From CAVVAY01 sp963746465 (GTDB lineage Bacteria; Actinomycetota; Actinomycetes; JACCUZ01): 64,000 bases of DNA. Location of the stretch: the NCBI GenBank assembly GCA_963746465.1, contig CAVVAY010000013.1, positions 558,001 to 622,000 on the forward strand, written 5' to 3'. Below, one piece after another: positions 49,857 to 58,294 of this stretch. The notes under the pieces were generated by a model, which worked only from the letters and a program-made list of their open reading frames with translations, had not been told where the DNA came from and did no database searches. The position numbers and the translations under genes are program-made. Position 1 is the first letter of the stretch. Each line of letters begins with the position of its first letter.

Positions 49857-51131
49857 GTGACCGACTGGGCAGCCCGGGTGCTCGACGAGCTCGACGCCGG
49901 CGCCGCGAGCACCGAGGCCCGCCTGGCCGCGCTGGTCGCCGTGCCGAGCGTGGTCGGCACCGATCCCGAGCACGAGATCCAGGCGCTGCTCGCCGCCGAC
50001 CTCGCAGCCGCCGGGCTGGAGACCGACCACTGGCGGCTGCCGCTGGACGAGCTGCTCGCTGCACCCGACTTCCCCGGCGTCGAGGTGCACCGCGACGAGG
50101 CGTGGGGCCTGGTCGGCCGGCTCACCGGCACCGGGGACGGGAACGGTGCCACGCTGATGCTCAACGGGCACGTCGACGTCGTCCCGGTCGGCGACCCGGC
50201 GGCGTGGACGACGCCCGACCCGTTCTCCGGCCGGGTCGTCGACGGCGAGCTGCACGGCCGCGGCGCGTGCGACATGAAAGCCGGGCTGGTGGCTGCGATG
50301 GCGGCAGTGACCGCCGTACGCCGGGCCGGGGTGCCGTTGCGTGGCGACCTGCTGCTGGCCTGCGTGCCGGGCGAGGAGGACGGCGGACTCGGTACCTACG
50401 CCACGCTGCGCCGCGGCTGGACCGCGGACGCCTGCGTCGTCCCCGAGCCGACCGGGCTCGACCTGGTGACCGCCAGCGCCGGCGCGCTGACCTTCCGGCT
50501 GCGGGTGCCGGGCAAGGCGACCCACGCGTCCCGACGCACCGAGGGCGTCAGCGCCGTCGAGAAGCTGGTGCCGCTGCTCGCCGCGCTGCAGCGGCTCGAG
50601 GAGCAGCGCAACCGCGAGGTCGACCCGCTGATGACCCGCTGGTCGCTCGCCTACCCGCTGTCGATCGGCCGGGTGCAAGCCGGCGACTGGCCCTCCAGCG
50701 TGCCCGACCTGCTGATCGCCGAGGGCCGGCTGGGTGTCGCGCTGGACGAGCCGGTGGAAGACGCGCGGGCCGCCTTCGAGCTCGCGGTGGCCGAGGCCGG
50801 CGAAGCCGACCCGTGGCTGCGCGACCACCCGGTGACCGTCGAGTGGTGGGGCGGCCAGTTCGCGCCCGGCCGGCTGCCCGGCGACAGCGACCTGGCGGAC
50901 CGGATGTCCGCCGCGCACTCCGCGGTCTCGGCCGGTACGCCGAGCCGCTGGGGCGCGCCGTACGGCTCGGATCTGCGGCTGCTGGCCGGCGGCGGCATCC
51001 CCACGCTGCACTACGGCCCCGGCGACGCCGTGCTCGCGCACGCACCGGACGAGCGGGTGCCGCTGGCCGAGGTGCACACCGCCGCCCGCGCCCTCGCCCT
51101 GCTCGCCCTCGACGTCTGCGGGACCGCCTGA
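49857..51131 (+). CDS. M20 family metallopeptidase (ArgE/DapE/ACY1-like)
   Basis: The product has 424 residues. Zinc ligands are in LNGHVDVVPVGD (first His and Asp) and the bridging Asp in GRGACDMKAG; the catalytic glutamates are in PGEEDGG. The lid domain follows (FRLRVPGKATHASRRTEGV). It hydrolyses an N-acyl amino acid or dipeptide; fine specificity is unclear. GTG 49857 starts right at the conserved region, has no ribosome site, and is preceded closely by CCTAGGCT, so the transcript may be leaderless. It follows two terminators, so it is an independent unit. Confidence 0.87.
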   Translation: MTDWAARVLDELDAGAASTEARLAALVAVPSVVGTDPEHEIQALLAADLAAAGLETDHWRLPLDELLAAPDFPGVEVHRDEAWGLVGRLTGTGDGNGATLMLNGHVDVVPVGDPAAWTTPDPFSGRVVDGELHGRGACDMKAGLVAAMAAVTAVRRAGVPLRGDLLLACVPGEEDGGLGTYATLRRGWTADACVVPEPTGLDLVTASAGALTFRLRVPGKATHASRRTEGVSAVEKLVPLLAALQRLEEQRNREVDPLMTRWSLAYPLSIGRVQAGDWPSSVPDLLIAEGRLGVALDEPVEDARAAFELAVAEAGEADPWLRDHPVTVEWWGGQFAPGRLPGDSDLADRMSAAHSAVSAGTPSRWGAPYGSDLRLLAGGGIPTLHYGPGDAVLAHAPDERVPLAEVHTAARALALLALDVCGTA

Positions 51132-51149
51132 CCACGCATGCCTCCGCAG

Positions 51150-51173
51150 GTTGATCACGCCAGCGTGATCAAC
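51150..51173. repeat. Perfect 10-bp inverted repeat hairpin
   Basis: GTTGATCACG (51150-51159), loop CCAG, CGTGATCAAC (51164-51173). It lies 18 bases after the M20 peptidase stop. It is AT-richer than the surroundings. It could be a terminator for the peptidase gene, an operator, or one copy of a dispersed palindromic element; only one copy is in this window. Confidence 0.6.
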
Positions 51174-51296
51174 GGCTGCTGGGTGCGGCGCGGATGCCGC
51201 ACCGAGCGACTGGTGGCCGCACCCAGGCGGGGGTGACGCAGCTGCCTGTGGACGACCGGCCCGGCGGGCCGGCCGGACCGTGTCACGCTCCTCGGC

Positions 51297-52373
51297 ATGT
51301 CACCCCAGCGCCCGCAGCTCAAGGCCGCGCTCCGCCGCGTCTGGCGGGACGGCAGCACGTTGCAGCTCGGCCTCGACCCGGCGCACGCGGTGGTCATCAG
51401 CGGGTTGGACCCGGGCGCTGCCCGGGTCCTCGACAGCCTCGACGGGTCGAAGGACCTGCGCGGCCTTGCGATCGGGGCGGCCCGGCACGGCGTGGACGCC
51501 GCACGGCTCGACGAGCTGCTCGCGGTGCTCAGTCGGGCCGGTGTGCTCGAGGACGCCGCGGCCGACCACCGCGCACTCGCCGGGCTCAGCCGGTCCGAGC
51601 GTGACCGCCTCGCGCCCGACGTGGCGGCCGCCTCGCTCCGTCCTGGCAGCGAGGGTGGCGTGGCAGTGCTGGCACGGCGGCGACGTGCCGTGGTGCAGGT
51701 CTCCGGCGCCGGCCGGGTCGGCGCCTCGGTCGTGTCGCTGCTCGCCTCGGCCGGGGTCGGGGTGGTCGTCGTCGAGGACGCCGGCATCACCCAGGAGGCC
51801 GACGTGGCGCCGGCCGCCGCCGCACCGCAGGACGTCGGCGCGCGCCGGCAGGACGCCGCGGTCCGGGCCGCCCGCCGGGTGGCACCCTCGGTGCGCGCCA
51901 CGCTGCCGCCCGGCCGCACCGTGCCCGACCTCGCCGTGCTGGCCACCGGGTCCAACGGCGACCCGGCGGTCACTGACCGGATGCTGCGGGCCGGCGTCCC
52001 CCATCTGGTCGCGCGGGTCCGCGAGACCACCGGTGTGGTGGGTCCGCTGGTGCTGCCCGGCCGGTCGTCCTGCCAGCGCTGCCACGACCTGCACCGCTGC
52101 GACCGCGACCCCGCCTGGCCGAGCATCGCTGCCCAGCTGACCGGCGGCTCCCGACAACGGGTCGCGGCCTGCGACACCGTGCTCGCGACCGCGGTCGCGG
52201 CGCACGCTGCCCTGCAGGCGCTCGCTTTCCTGGACGGCGACCCTGCCCCGCCGACGGTCGACGGCACCCTGGAGATCTCCCAGGCGGACGGCCGGGTACG
52301 CCGGCGCAGCTGGGGCGTCCACCCGGCGTGTGGGTGCTCGTGGGACGGCCAGCTGGACGCCGAGCCCGCCTGA
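51297..52373 (+). CDS. ThiF/E1-like protein (Rv3196-type), possible cyclodehydratase relative
   Basis: The product has 358 residues. Residues 1-100 look like a RiPP-recognition or helical N-terminal domain (LQLGLDPAHAVVISGLD, then LLAVLSRAGVLED). A nucleotide-binding segment VQVSGAGRVGASVVSLLASA with an acidic strand end (GVVVVEDAGIT) is at about 130-160, as in ThiF/MoeB/E1 enzymes. A zinc site is suggested by RSSCQRCHDLHRCDRD and a final PACGCSW. The usual catalytic Arg/Asp pattern of active adenylating E1s is not clear. It sits where Rv3196 is in M. tuberculosis, next to the AarF kinase gene. No precursor peptide gene is visible. Confidence 0.72.
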   Translation: MSPQRPQLKAALRRVWRDGSTLQLGLDPAHAVVISGLDPGAARVLDSLDGSKDLRGLAIGAARHGVDAARLDELLAVLSRAGVLEDAAADHRALAGLSRSERDRLAPDVAAASLRPGSEGGVAVLARRRRAVVQVSGAGRVGASVVSLLASAGVGVVVVEDAGITQEADVAPAAAAPQDVGARRQDAAVRAARRVAPSVRATLPPGRTVPDLAVLATGSNGDPAVTDRMLRAGVPHLVARVRETTGVVGPLVLPGRSSCQRCHDLHRCDRDPAWPSIAAQLTGGSRQRVAACDTVLATAVAAHAALQALAFLDGDPAPPTVDGTLEISQADGRVRRRSWGVHPACGCSWDGQLDAEPA

Positions 52374-52413
52374 CTTCGACTTCTGGCCGGTCCGCACCGT
52401 GTGGCGGGGGACA

Positions 52414-53745
52414 ATGGCCGGCGTGGAGGACCTCCCGCGGCGTGCCGCGGCCCGCACGGTGAAGCTGGCGGGCCTGCCGCTGGGCTATGCCGGTCGGGCC
52501 ACCCTCGGCCTCGGTCGCCGGCTCGGTGGCCGCCCGGCCGAGATCGTCGCCGCCGAGGTGCAGGCCCGCACTGCGGAGCAGCTGTTCAAGGTGCTCGGCG
52601 AGCTCAAGGGCGGGGCGATGAAGTTCGGCCAGGCGATGTCGGTCTTCGAGGCCGCGCTGCCGGAGAACCTGGCCGGCCCCTACCGCGAGACCCTGACCCG
52701 GCTGCAGGAGGCGGCACCCCCGTTGCCGGCCCGGACCGTGCACCGCGTGCTGGCCCGCGAGCTGGGCGCCGACTGGCGCGACCAGTTCCGCGAGTTCGCC
52801 GACGTGCCCGCTGCCGCCGCGTCGATCGGGCAGGTGCACCGGGCCGTGTGGTCCGACGGACGCGACGTCGCGGTCAAGGTCCAGTACCCGGGCGCCGGCG
52901 AGGCCCTGCTCTCCGACCTGACCCAGATCGGCCGGATGAGCCGGCTGGTCGGCATGCTCGTCCCCGGTCTGGAGGTCAAGCCGCTGGTCGCCGAGCTGAA
53001 GGCGCGGGTCGCGGAGGAGCTCGACTACGAGCTCGAGGCCGACAGCCAGTCCAGGTTCGCCGCTGCCTTCGACGGGGACCCCGACGTGCTCGTCCCGCAC
53101 GTGGTCGCCCACACCAAGCAGGTCCTGGTCAGCGAGTGGGTCGACGGGCTGCCGCTGTCCCGCGTGATCGCCGACGGCAGCCGGGAGCAGCGCGACCGGG
53201 CGGGTCTGCTGCTCGCCAGGTTCCTGTTCTCCGGGCCGGCCCGGGTCGGCCTGCTGCACGCCGACCCGCACCCCGGGAACTTCCGGCTGCTCGACGACGG
53301 CCGCCTCGTGGTGCTCGACTACGGCGCGGTGAACCGCCTGCCGGACGGGTTGCCCCGCTCGATCGGCCCGCTGCTCCGGCTGGCGGTCGACGGCGATGCC
53401 GAAGGTGTGTTCGCGGGGCTGCGCCAGGAGGGCTTCGTGCGGCCCGGCGTCGACCTGGACGCCCCGCGACTGCTCGGCTACCTCGAGCCGATCCTGGAGC
53501 CGGCCAAGGTCGCGGAGTTCCAGTTCACCCGCGCATGGTTGCGCCGGCAGGCGGTGCGGATCGGCGACCCGCGCTCACCGGCGTACAGCACCGGGCTGCA
53601 GCTCAACCTGCCGCCGGAGTACCTGCTGATCCACCGGGTCACCGCCGGCGCCATCGGGGTGCTGTGCCAGCTGGAGGCCAGCGCGCCCTGGCGGGCCGAG
53701 CTCGACCACTGGCTGCCAGGGTTCCAGAATCACCACCAGTCCTGA
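52414..53745 (+). CDS. AarF/UbiB (ABC1) family protein kinase-like protein
   Basis: The product has 443 residues, equivalent to Rv3197. Hallmarks of the ADCK/UbiB family: the KxGQ motif in GAMKFGQAMSVFEAALPE, the Ala-rich loop AAAASIGQVHRAV, VAVKVQYPG with the ATP lysine, the ExD motif ELDYELEADSQ, and LHADPHPGNFRLLDDG with the catalytic and metal-binding residues ending in LVVLDYG. UbiB-type proteins have unusual ATPase activity linked to quinone or lipid metabolism. ATG 52414 starts MAGVEDLPRRAAARTVKLAG. The 3' end overlaps the convergent zinc-ribbon gene by 16 bases. Confidence 0.9.
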   Translation: MAGVEDLPRRAAARTVKLAGLPLGYAGRATLGLGRRLGGRPAEIVAAEVQARTAEQLFKVLGELKGGAMKFGQAMSVFEAALPENLAGPYRETLTRLQEAAPPLPARTVHRVLARELGADWRDQFREFADVPAAAASIGQVHRAVWSDGRDVAVKVQYPGAGEALLSDLTQIGRMSRLVGMLVPGLEVKPLVAELKARVAEELDYELEADSQSRFAAAFDGDPDVLVPHVVAHTKQVLVSEWVDGLPLSRVIADGSREQRDRAGLLLARFLFSGPARVGLLHADPHPGNFRLLDDGRLVVLDYGAVNRLPDGLPRSIGPLLRLAVDGDAEGVFAGLRQEGFVRPGVDLDAPRLLGYLEPILEPAKVAEFQFTRAWLRRQAVRIGDPRSPAYSTGLQLNLPPEYLLIHRVTAGAIGVLCQLEASAPWRAELDHWLPGFQNHHQS

Positions 53746-53915
53746 TCGAGCTTGCTCTCCATCGATCGCACGTGCTCGCGGCTGCAGCGTTCGCAGTAGC
53801 GGAGCTGGCGGCCGCGTTCGACCGCGGTGCTCCAGCCGAGCGGCAACGACTCCGCGGTGGCCCCGCACAAGGCACAGGTGACGGACTCGTCGTCGGGCAG
53901 GTCGGGCCGCGTCAC
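53730..53915 (-). CDS. Small CxxC zinc-ribbon protein
   Basis: The product has 61 residues with two cysteine pairs, VTCALCGATAES and RYCERCSREHVRS, forming a zinc ribbon, and a conserved end SKLDQDWW. Similar short proteins follow AarF-like genes in related actinobacteria. The GTG start at 53915 overlaps the stop of the lipoprotein gene (GTGA), suggesting co-translation; an open frame upstream of it is out of context. Function unknown. Overlaps the end of the AarF gene by 16 bases. Confidence 0.75.
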   Translation of the reverse strand: MTRPDLPDDESVTCALCGATAESLPLGWSTAVERGRQLRYCERCSREHVRSMESKLDQDWW

Positions 53916-54430
53916 GTGCTCACGTCCAGCTGCTCGGGCGGCTCGTGCCACAGCTCCTCGTCGACGTCGCCCACCTCAAGGCACGGCCCGAACAGGTCGA
54001 ACAGCACCACCGGCCGGTCCCGGTAACCGGTGACCCGGACGCGCACCTCGTCCTGCACGCCGCGCAACGTCAGCACCTCGGCATCGGCCGGCCCGTCGGC
54101 CTGCAGCGACAGCCCTGCCTCGGACAGCCGGGCGCGCACTGCGTCGACGAGTGGCCCCGGGCTGCCGTCCGGCGGATCCAGCCGGGCACTGACCTGGTAG
54201 AGCACCTTCCCGCCGAGGTCGTCGCAGCCGGACCAGCGCCCCCGCGGCGGCTGCGGGTAGGTCCCGTCGGCCGTGAGCGGGCCGAGGACCTCGCGGGAGA
54301 CCCGCAGCACGTGCGCCTTGGAGTCGCTGGCGTCGGCTCGTACCTCGGCGGCGGACGGCGAGCAGCCGGTCAGCGCGACCGCACCGGCGAGCAGGCCGCC
54401 GAGCAGGTCACGGGACGGTCGTGGGTTCAC
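53912..54430 (-). CDS. Putative lipoprotein of unknown function
   Basis: The product has 172 residues. It starts MNPRPSRDLLGGLLAGAVAL followed by the lipobox LTGC, so mature Cys23 should be lipid-modified and the protein held on the outer face of the membrane. The mature part has alternating beta and helix segments with two more cysteines (RWSGCDD and FGPCLEV) that may pair. GTG 54430 is chosen because it gives the signal sequence. It overlaps the DUF1023 hydrolase gene by 23 bases in another frame. No family recognised. Confidence 0.75.
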   Translation of the reverse strand: MNPRPSRDLLGGLLAGAVALTGCSPSAAEVRADASDSKAHVLRVSREVLGPLTADGTYPQPPRGRWSGCDDLGGKVLYQVSARLDPPDGSPGPLVDAVRARLSEAGLSLQADGPADAEVLTLRGVQDEVRVRVTGYRDRPVVLFDLFGPCLEVGDVDEELWHEPPEQLDVST

Positions 54431-56141
54431 GATCGGCCTCCGGGTCGCTGTTGATGCCGTCGGGGAGCAGGAACACCTCGTCACGGTAGGCCGCGCGGTC
54501 GACCGCTGCGTAGTCCCCCACCACGACGTCAACGATGTTGGCCAACGACTCGGTGTCGTCGTCGAAGTACCTCGAGTGGTCGTCGAGGTCCAGCCGCCAC
54601 GAGTTCCGACCGGTGTCCTCGGCCTGGAAGCGGATCGCGCCGAACGCCGCGTGCGTCGGGTCCACGCCGAACCGGTCCGCGTAGCTGATCGGGTCGCGGC
54701 TGCTCGCACCGACGAACACGTGCCCGGCCGGGATGTGCAGCTGCGAGGCCCGCTCGACGTTCGGGCCGGGGCTGCCCACCAGCACCAGGTCGTCGGCCCC
54801 GGTCTCATGGTCGCGCAGAGCCGTGCCGGCGGTGGTGCTGCCGTAGGAGTGCCCGATGATCGTGAGGTGCGGCATGACGTCGCGCGAAGCCTGCACGGCG
54901 AGCACGTCGGTCACCAGCTGGTCGGCGCCGGCCTCGGCCGCGCCGTCGAACCCGACGTTCGAGAAGCCGGGTGCGTCATAGCCCATCCAGGCCACTGTCG
55001 CAGTCGTGGTACCCGGCGCCGCGCGACGCGCCTCGGCCGTGAGCCGCAACGCCGTGCCGGTCAAGGCAGCCATCGATGAGCGGACCTCCGTCCCCAGCCC
55101 CGGCACCAGGAAGGCCACATGGTCGGCGAGGTCGACATCGCCGACGGCGAGCGCCGCTCGGCCCTCGTAGTCGTAGGCCCGGGGGTCGAAGACGAGCAGC
55201 TGGGCGGTCAGCGGATCGAGCGTCAGCGGGTCGTGTGCGGAGCGCACCCGGTGCAGCTCGGAGCGCACGAGCAGGCAGTTGTCGAGCCACCGCTGCTCGT
55301 CGTCGGACAGCGCCGACCGGGTCCGCAGCGTCGCGACGTCGCGGTCGAGGCGGTACTCGTTGGCAGCACTGCGCACGGCGCCGGGCAGACCGTCCAGCGA
55401 GCCGAGCGTGGTCGGCCAGCCGCGCACCGCGCGCTGCTGCTCGTCGGAGGTGAGCCACGCCCACCACTGGCGCGCCAGCTCGGGCGCCGCACCCGGGGCT
55501 GGCGGGCCGGCCCCGATGCCGGCTGCCGTCCGCGCGGAGCCGAGCAACGGCAGCAGGGCGGCGAGCTCGCCCTCGCGCGCATCCACCGGCCTGCCGCCCA
55601 CGCGTGGTCTCGGCACGATCTGGTCGGCCCCGCCGGAGATCCTCCTCGCCGTGAGCCGCGCGTGCTCGGACACCCGCTGGAGCACTGCGCCGTGCCGGCG
55701 GCGCAACGACGCCAGCTCGAGCTGCTGGCCGGCCAGGACATCGTCCATCTGCAGGCGCAGCAGCGCGCCGACCAGCTCGGTCTCGCGGAGCAGCCGGCTG
55801 GTCTCGCGCCGCTGACCGGCGAGCAGCTCGTCGTACTCCCGGCGCAAGGCGTCGATGTCCGAGCAGGCCTCGGCGACCACCACGGCGTGGTCCCGCAGGT
55901 GTGCCGCCGACCGGTGCAGCGGGTCGACCAGCCGGCGCACCAGGCCGATGGCTATGTGCAGCTCGGCGCGGCAGCCACGGGCCGCGGCCCCGGCCCAGAC
56001 GTCGGCGAGCAGCTCGGCGTCCTGCGCCAGGTCCTCGGCCAGCCGATCGGCCGCGGCAGCCAGCCGGGCACAGCGCCTGGCGGCGTCCGACACCACGTCC
56101 GAACGGTCTGGCGGGTAGGGCAGCGCCTCCGCTCCGCTCAT
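54408..56141 (-). CDS. Alpha/beta hydrolase (DUF1023) with long helical N-terminal region
   Basis: The product has 577 residues. The C-terminal half is a DUF1023-type alpha/beta hydrolase with the nucleophile elbow IGHSYGSTTAGTAL, the oxyanion segment VAFLVPGLGTEVRSSM and the catalytic-His region DDHSRYFDDDTESL. The N-terminal 250 residues are nearly all helical (AARRCARLAAAADRLAEDLA, then VAEACSDIDALRREYDELL), like the WXG100-type helical regions fused to such hydrolases in type VII secretion contexts. No signal peptide. The ATG overlaps the stop of the EspC-like gene, so the two are produced together. The substrate is unknown; a lipid or ester is likely. Confidence 0.82.
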   Translation of the reverse strand: MSGAEALPYPPDRSDVVSDAARRCARLAAAADRLAEDLAQDAELLADVWAGAAARGCRAELHIAIGLVRRLVDPLHRSAAHLRDHAVVVAEACSDIDALRREYDELLAGQRRETSRLLRETELVGALLRLQMDDVLAGQQLELASLRRRHGAVLQRVSEHARLTARRISGGADQIVPRPRVGGRPVDAREGELAALLPLLGSARTAAGIGAGPPAPGAAPELARQWWAWLTSDEQQRAVRGWPTTLGSLDGLPGAVRSAANEYRLDRDVATLRTRSALSDDEQRWLDNCLLVRSELHRVRSAHDPLTLDPLTAQLLVFDPRAYDYEGRAALAVGDVDLADHVAFLVPGLGTEVRSSMAALTGTALRLTAEARRAAPGTTTATVAWMGYDAPGFSNVGFDGAAEAGADQLVTDVLAVQASRDVMPHLTIIGHSYGSTTAGTALRDHETGADDLVLVGSPGPNVERASQLHIPAGHVFVGASSRDPISYADRFGVDPTHAAFGAIRFQAEDTGRNSWRLDLDDHSRYFDDDTESLANIVDVVVGDYAAVDRAAYRDEVFLLPDGINSDPEADREPTTVP

Positions 56142-56416
56142 CGGCGGCTGGCCAGCGCGCGCTCGACGCGGTCGTAGACGGTGGCCCCGGACCGCACCTT
56201 GGTCGACAGCAGCTCGAGGTCCTGCGCCACCAGCTCGAGCACGTCGGTGACGACATCGGCCAGCGCCCGCACGCCGTCCTGCAAGGCGGGGTCACGTAGC
56301 CCGGCCGAGACCCGGACGCCGTCGGCCAGGTGGCTGCGGGCGAGCCGGGCCCGGGCCTCGAGGTGTCCGGCGGCCGACACCAGCGCGTCGCTCTGCACCC
56401 GCAGCCGGCCGTGCAT
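56138..56416 (-). CDS. Small helical EspC/WXG100-like protein
   Basis: The product has 92 residues, all predicted helical. It begins MHGRLRVQSDALVSAAGHLE and has a helix-turn-helix layout around residues 45-50 (SAGLRDPALQDGVRALADV), like the type VII secretion target/EspC and WXG100-like families, though no strict WXG triplet is present. It ends YDRVERALASRR. The stop overlaps the DUF1023 hydrolase ATG. Together with that hydrolase it resembles small-helical-partner plus large-effector pairs, but no EccC or other secretion ATPase is in the window. Confidence 0.65.
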   Translation of the reverse strand: MHGRLRVQSDALVSAAGHLEARARLARSHLADGVRVSAGLRDPALQDGVRALADVVTDVLELVAQDLELLSTKVRSGATVYDRVERALASRR

Positions 56417-56513
56417 GAGGGCCTCCCGGGAGCGGGTGGGCCTCCGTCAGGCCCGAGTGCGCCCAGGGTAGGAAGATCCGCTCCAGCCACCGCCCGACTT
56501 GTCCACACCCGGG

Positions 56514-57419
56514 TCAGGGCAGCGGCGCGGAGGTCTCCAGCAGCGGCGCGAACAGGTCACCCATCTCCTCGACCCGTTCCAGCACCTGCTCGGCCCGGAA
56601 GCGGACGTCCTCCGGCGTCCGGCAGGCCTCGACCTCGGCCCAGGTCAACGGTGTGGACACCCACGGCTCGGGCCGGGCCCGCATGCCGTACGGCGCGACG
56701 GTCGTCTTGGCCGCGTTGTTCTGGCTCCAGTCGACGAAGACCTTGCCGCCGCGCAGGTCCTTGCGCATCTGGGACACGACCAGCTTGGGGTGCGACTTCT
56801 CCAGCCGCTGAGCGAGCGCCTTGGCGTAGTCCGACGTACGCCGGTCGCTCACCGGGTCGACGGCGGCATACACCTGAAGACCCTTGGAGCCGGAGGACTT
56901 GGCCACCGCGGTGAGCCCGTCCGCCTCGACGAGCTCCCGCAGGAGCAGGGCGACCTCGGCGCACTGGACCGCGGTGGCCGGCTCGCCCGGGTCCAGGTCG
57001 AGCACCAGCCGGTCGGGCTCGCGCACGCCGCCGCGCGGGCCGACGGTCCACTGCGGGACGTGCAGCTCGATGGCGGCCAGGTTCGCGGCCCACACCAATG
57101 TCGGCAGGTCGCCGATCACGACGTAGTCGAGGGTCTCCCGGTCCATCGTGCTGCCCGGCGCGGGCAACCGCACCGTGCGCACCCAGTCGGGCGTTCCCTT
57201 CGGCGCGTTCTTCGCGAAGAACCCCTTCTTGGCGGTGCCGTCCGGGAAGCGCTGGAAGGACATCGGGCGGTCGGCGATGTGCGGCAGCATGACCGGCGCG
57301 ATGCGGGCGTAGTAGTCGACCACCTCGCCCTTGGTGAAGCCGTCCGGGTAGAGCACCTTGTCCAGGTTCGACAGCGACAGCCGCTGGCCGTCGACCTCCA
57401 CCGTCGAGCGCTCCGCCAC
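56514..57419 (-). CDS. LigD-type polymerase domain protein (non-homologous end joining)
   Basis: A stand-alone LigD polymerase/primase domain of 301 residues: KVLYPDGFTKGEVVDYYARI at the start, MSFQRFPDGTAKKGFFAKN, the metal-binding LVLDLDPGE (two Asp), SSGSKGLQVYAAV with the conserved His/Ser/Lys set, and FVDWSQNNAAKTTVAPYG near the end. It adds nucleotides, often ribonucleotides, at broken DNA ends. Neither a ligase nor a nuclease domain is attached and no Ku gene is nearby, so its NHEJ partners must be elsewhere. GTG 57419 has GGGAGG 4 bases upstream; the longer open frame to 57566 lacks such a site. Confidence 0.9.
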   Translation of the reverse strand: MAERSTVEVDGQRLSLSNLDKVLYPDGFTKGEVVDYYARIAPVMLPHIADRPMSFQRFPDGTAKKGFFAKNAPKGTPDWVRTVRLPAPGSTMDRETLDYVVIGDLPTLVWAANLAAIELHVPQWTVGPRGGVREPDRLVLDLDPGEPATAVQCAEVALLLRELVEADGLTAVAKSSGSKGLQVYAAVDPVSDRRTSDYAKALAQRLEKSHPKLVVSQMRKDLRGGKVFVDWSQNNAAKTTVAPYGMRARPEPWVSTPLTWAEVEACRTPEDVRFRAEQVLERVEEMGDLFAPLLETSAPLP

Positions 57420-57573
57420 GCTGCCTCCCTGCCCGCCCGCTCCCCGTCGTACCCGACCCCCCTCCCCGCAGTCGACCACGTAAAGCATGCGTACGGGTAC
57501 GACCCGAGGCGCAGGAGCCTTGCAAGGTACCCACTCACCTGCCATACGTGGTCGACGGGCAGCCACCGGACGA

Positions 57574-57613
57574 CGAAGGGCCCCGACCGTGGTGCTGCGG
57601 TCGGGGCCCTTCG
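57574..57613. terminator. Strong bidirectional hairpin terminator
   Basis: CGAAGGGCCCCGACCG (57574-57589) pairs perfectly with CGGTCGGGGCCCTTCG (57598-57613), 16 base pairs with an 8-base loop. It follows the whiB7-linked small gene (leftward) and separates it from the LigD polymerase gene. Confidence 0.85.
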
Positions 57614-57683
57614 GTTCGTGCCCCGAAGTGGGGCGGGTGTTCCTCTGCCGCCGGGCGTCTCGGTGAGCCCGGTAGCCGTCGGC

Positions 57684-57854
57684 TCATCCGACGACGGCGG
57701 AGGCGAGGAGCCGGCGGGCGCGCATGGCGGCCTGCTCGGCCCGTCGGGCCGCCCGGTGGGCGACCACGAGACGGTGCATCCGTTCGCGACGGACTGCCTC
57801 CTCGAGACGCTGTGCCGAATGGGCACGCGCCAGGTCCTCATGCATGAGATGCAT
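57684..57854 (-). CDS. Small basic helical protein downstream of whiB7
   Basis: The product has 56 residues. It starts MHLMHEDLARAHSAQRLEEA and continues as one amphipathic Arg/Ala/His-rich helix to LLASAVVG. Similar short Arg-rich helical proteins with an MHEDLARA-like start are common in actinobacteria and unnamed. The ATG at 57854 has AGGAG 7 bases upstream; an in-frame ATG at 57956 overlaps the whiB7 stop (ATGA) and would add 34 residues. Likely co-transcribed with whiB7. Function unknown. Confidence 0.65.
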   Translation of the reverse strand: MHLMHEDLARAHSAQRLEEAVRRERMHRLVVAHRAARRAEQAAMRARRLLASAVVG

Positions 57855-57952
57855 CTCAGTGCTCCTGTTCAGGTGATGTGTCTGGTGGTCGGTGGTCGAG
57901 GTCACCGGGCTGAGCTCGGCATCGAGCAGTCGGCTGCTCGGGAACCGGGCGC

Positions 57953-58294
57953 TCATGCCGCGACCTCGGACTTGCGGGGACGGCCCCGGGGACGCTTGCG
58001 GGGGACGACGGCGCCCTGGACGAACCACTCGCCGCCCCAGACGCCCCACGGCTCGCGGCGCTCGAGAGCACCGGAGAGGCAGTCCAGGCGTGCGGGACAG
58101 GTCGTGCAGAGCGACTTCGCGTACTCCACGTCCTCAGGCGAGTCGGCGAAGAACAGCTCCGGGTCGTTGATCCGGCATGGCAGCTGTTCGTCGGCGACGC
58201 GGCCGGCGAGGGCCGAGAGACCGGTCAGTGCGGTCAAGCCCGCGAGGGCGTCGACCCGATCGGGCTTCGGGGCCTCGAGTGTGGCGAGCTGCAT
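57953..58294 (-). CDS. whiB7: WhiB7 antibiotic-responsive transcriptional activator
   Basis: The product has 113 residues. The iron-sulfur cysteines are Cys40, Cys63, Cys66 and Cys72 (SLCTTCPARLDC), the GVWGGEW turn is 84-90, and the C-terminal AT-hook RGRPRK (103-108) is the WhiB7 hallmark that binds AT-rich DNA next to the -35 box with SigA. It activates intrinsic antibiotic-resistance genes and itself. GGAGGTG lies 6 bases before ATG 58294; an in-frame ATG at 58309 has no such site. The leader holds an upstream ORF and a terminator (see those entries). The gene lies between uvrD2 and the LigD polymerase gene, as in relatives. Confidence 0.95.
   Translation of the reverse strand: MQLATLEAPKPDRVDALAGLTALTGLSALAGRVADEQLPCRINDPELFFADSPEDVEYAKSLCTTCPARLDCLSGALERREPWGVWGGEWFVQGAVVPRKRPRGRPRKSEVAA

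Noticed and set aside
51297..52373. RiPP/TOMM biosynthetic cluster
   Set aside because: No YcaO gene, precursor peptide, dehydrogenase or dedicated transporter is nearby, and the gene sits in a conserved housekeeping block.
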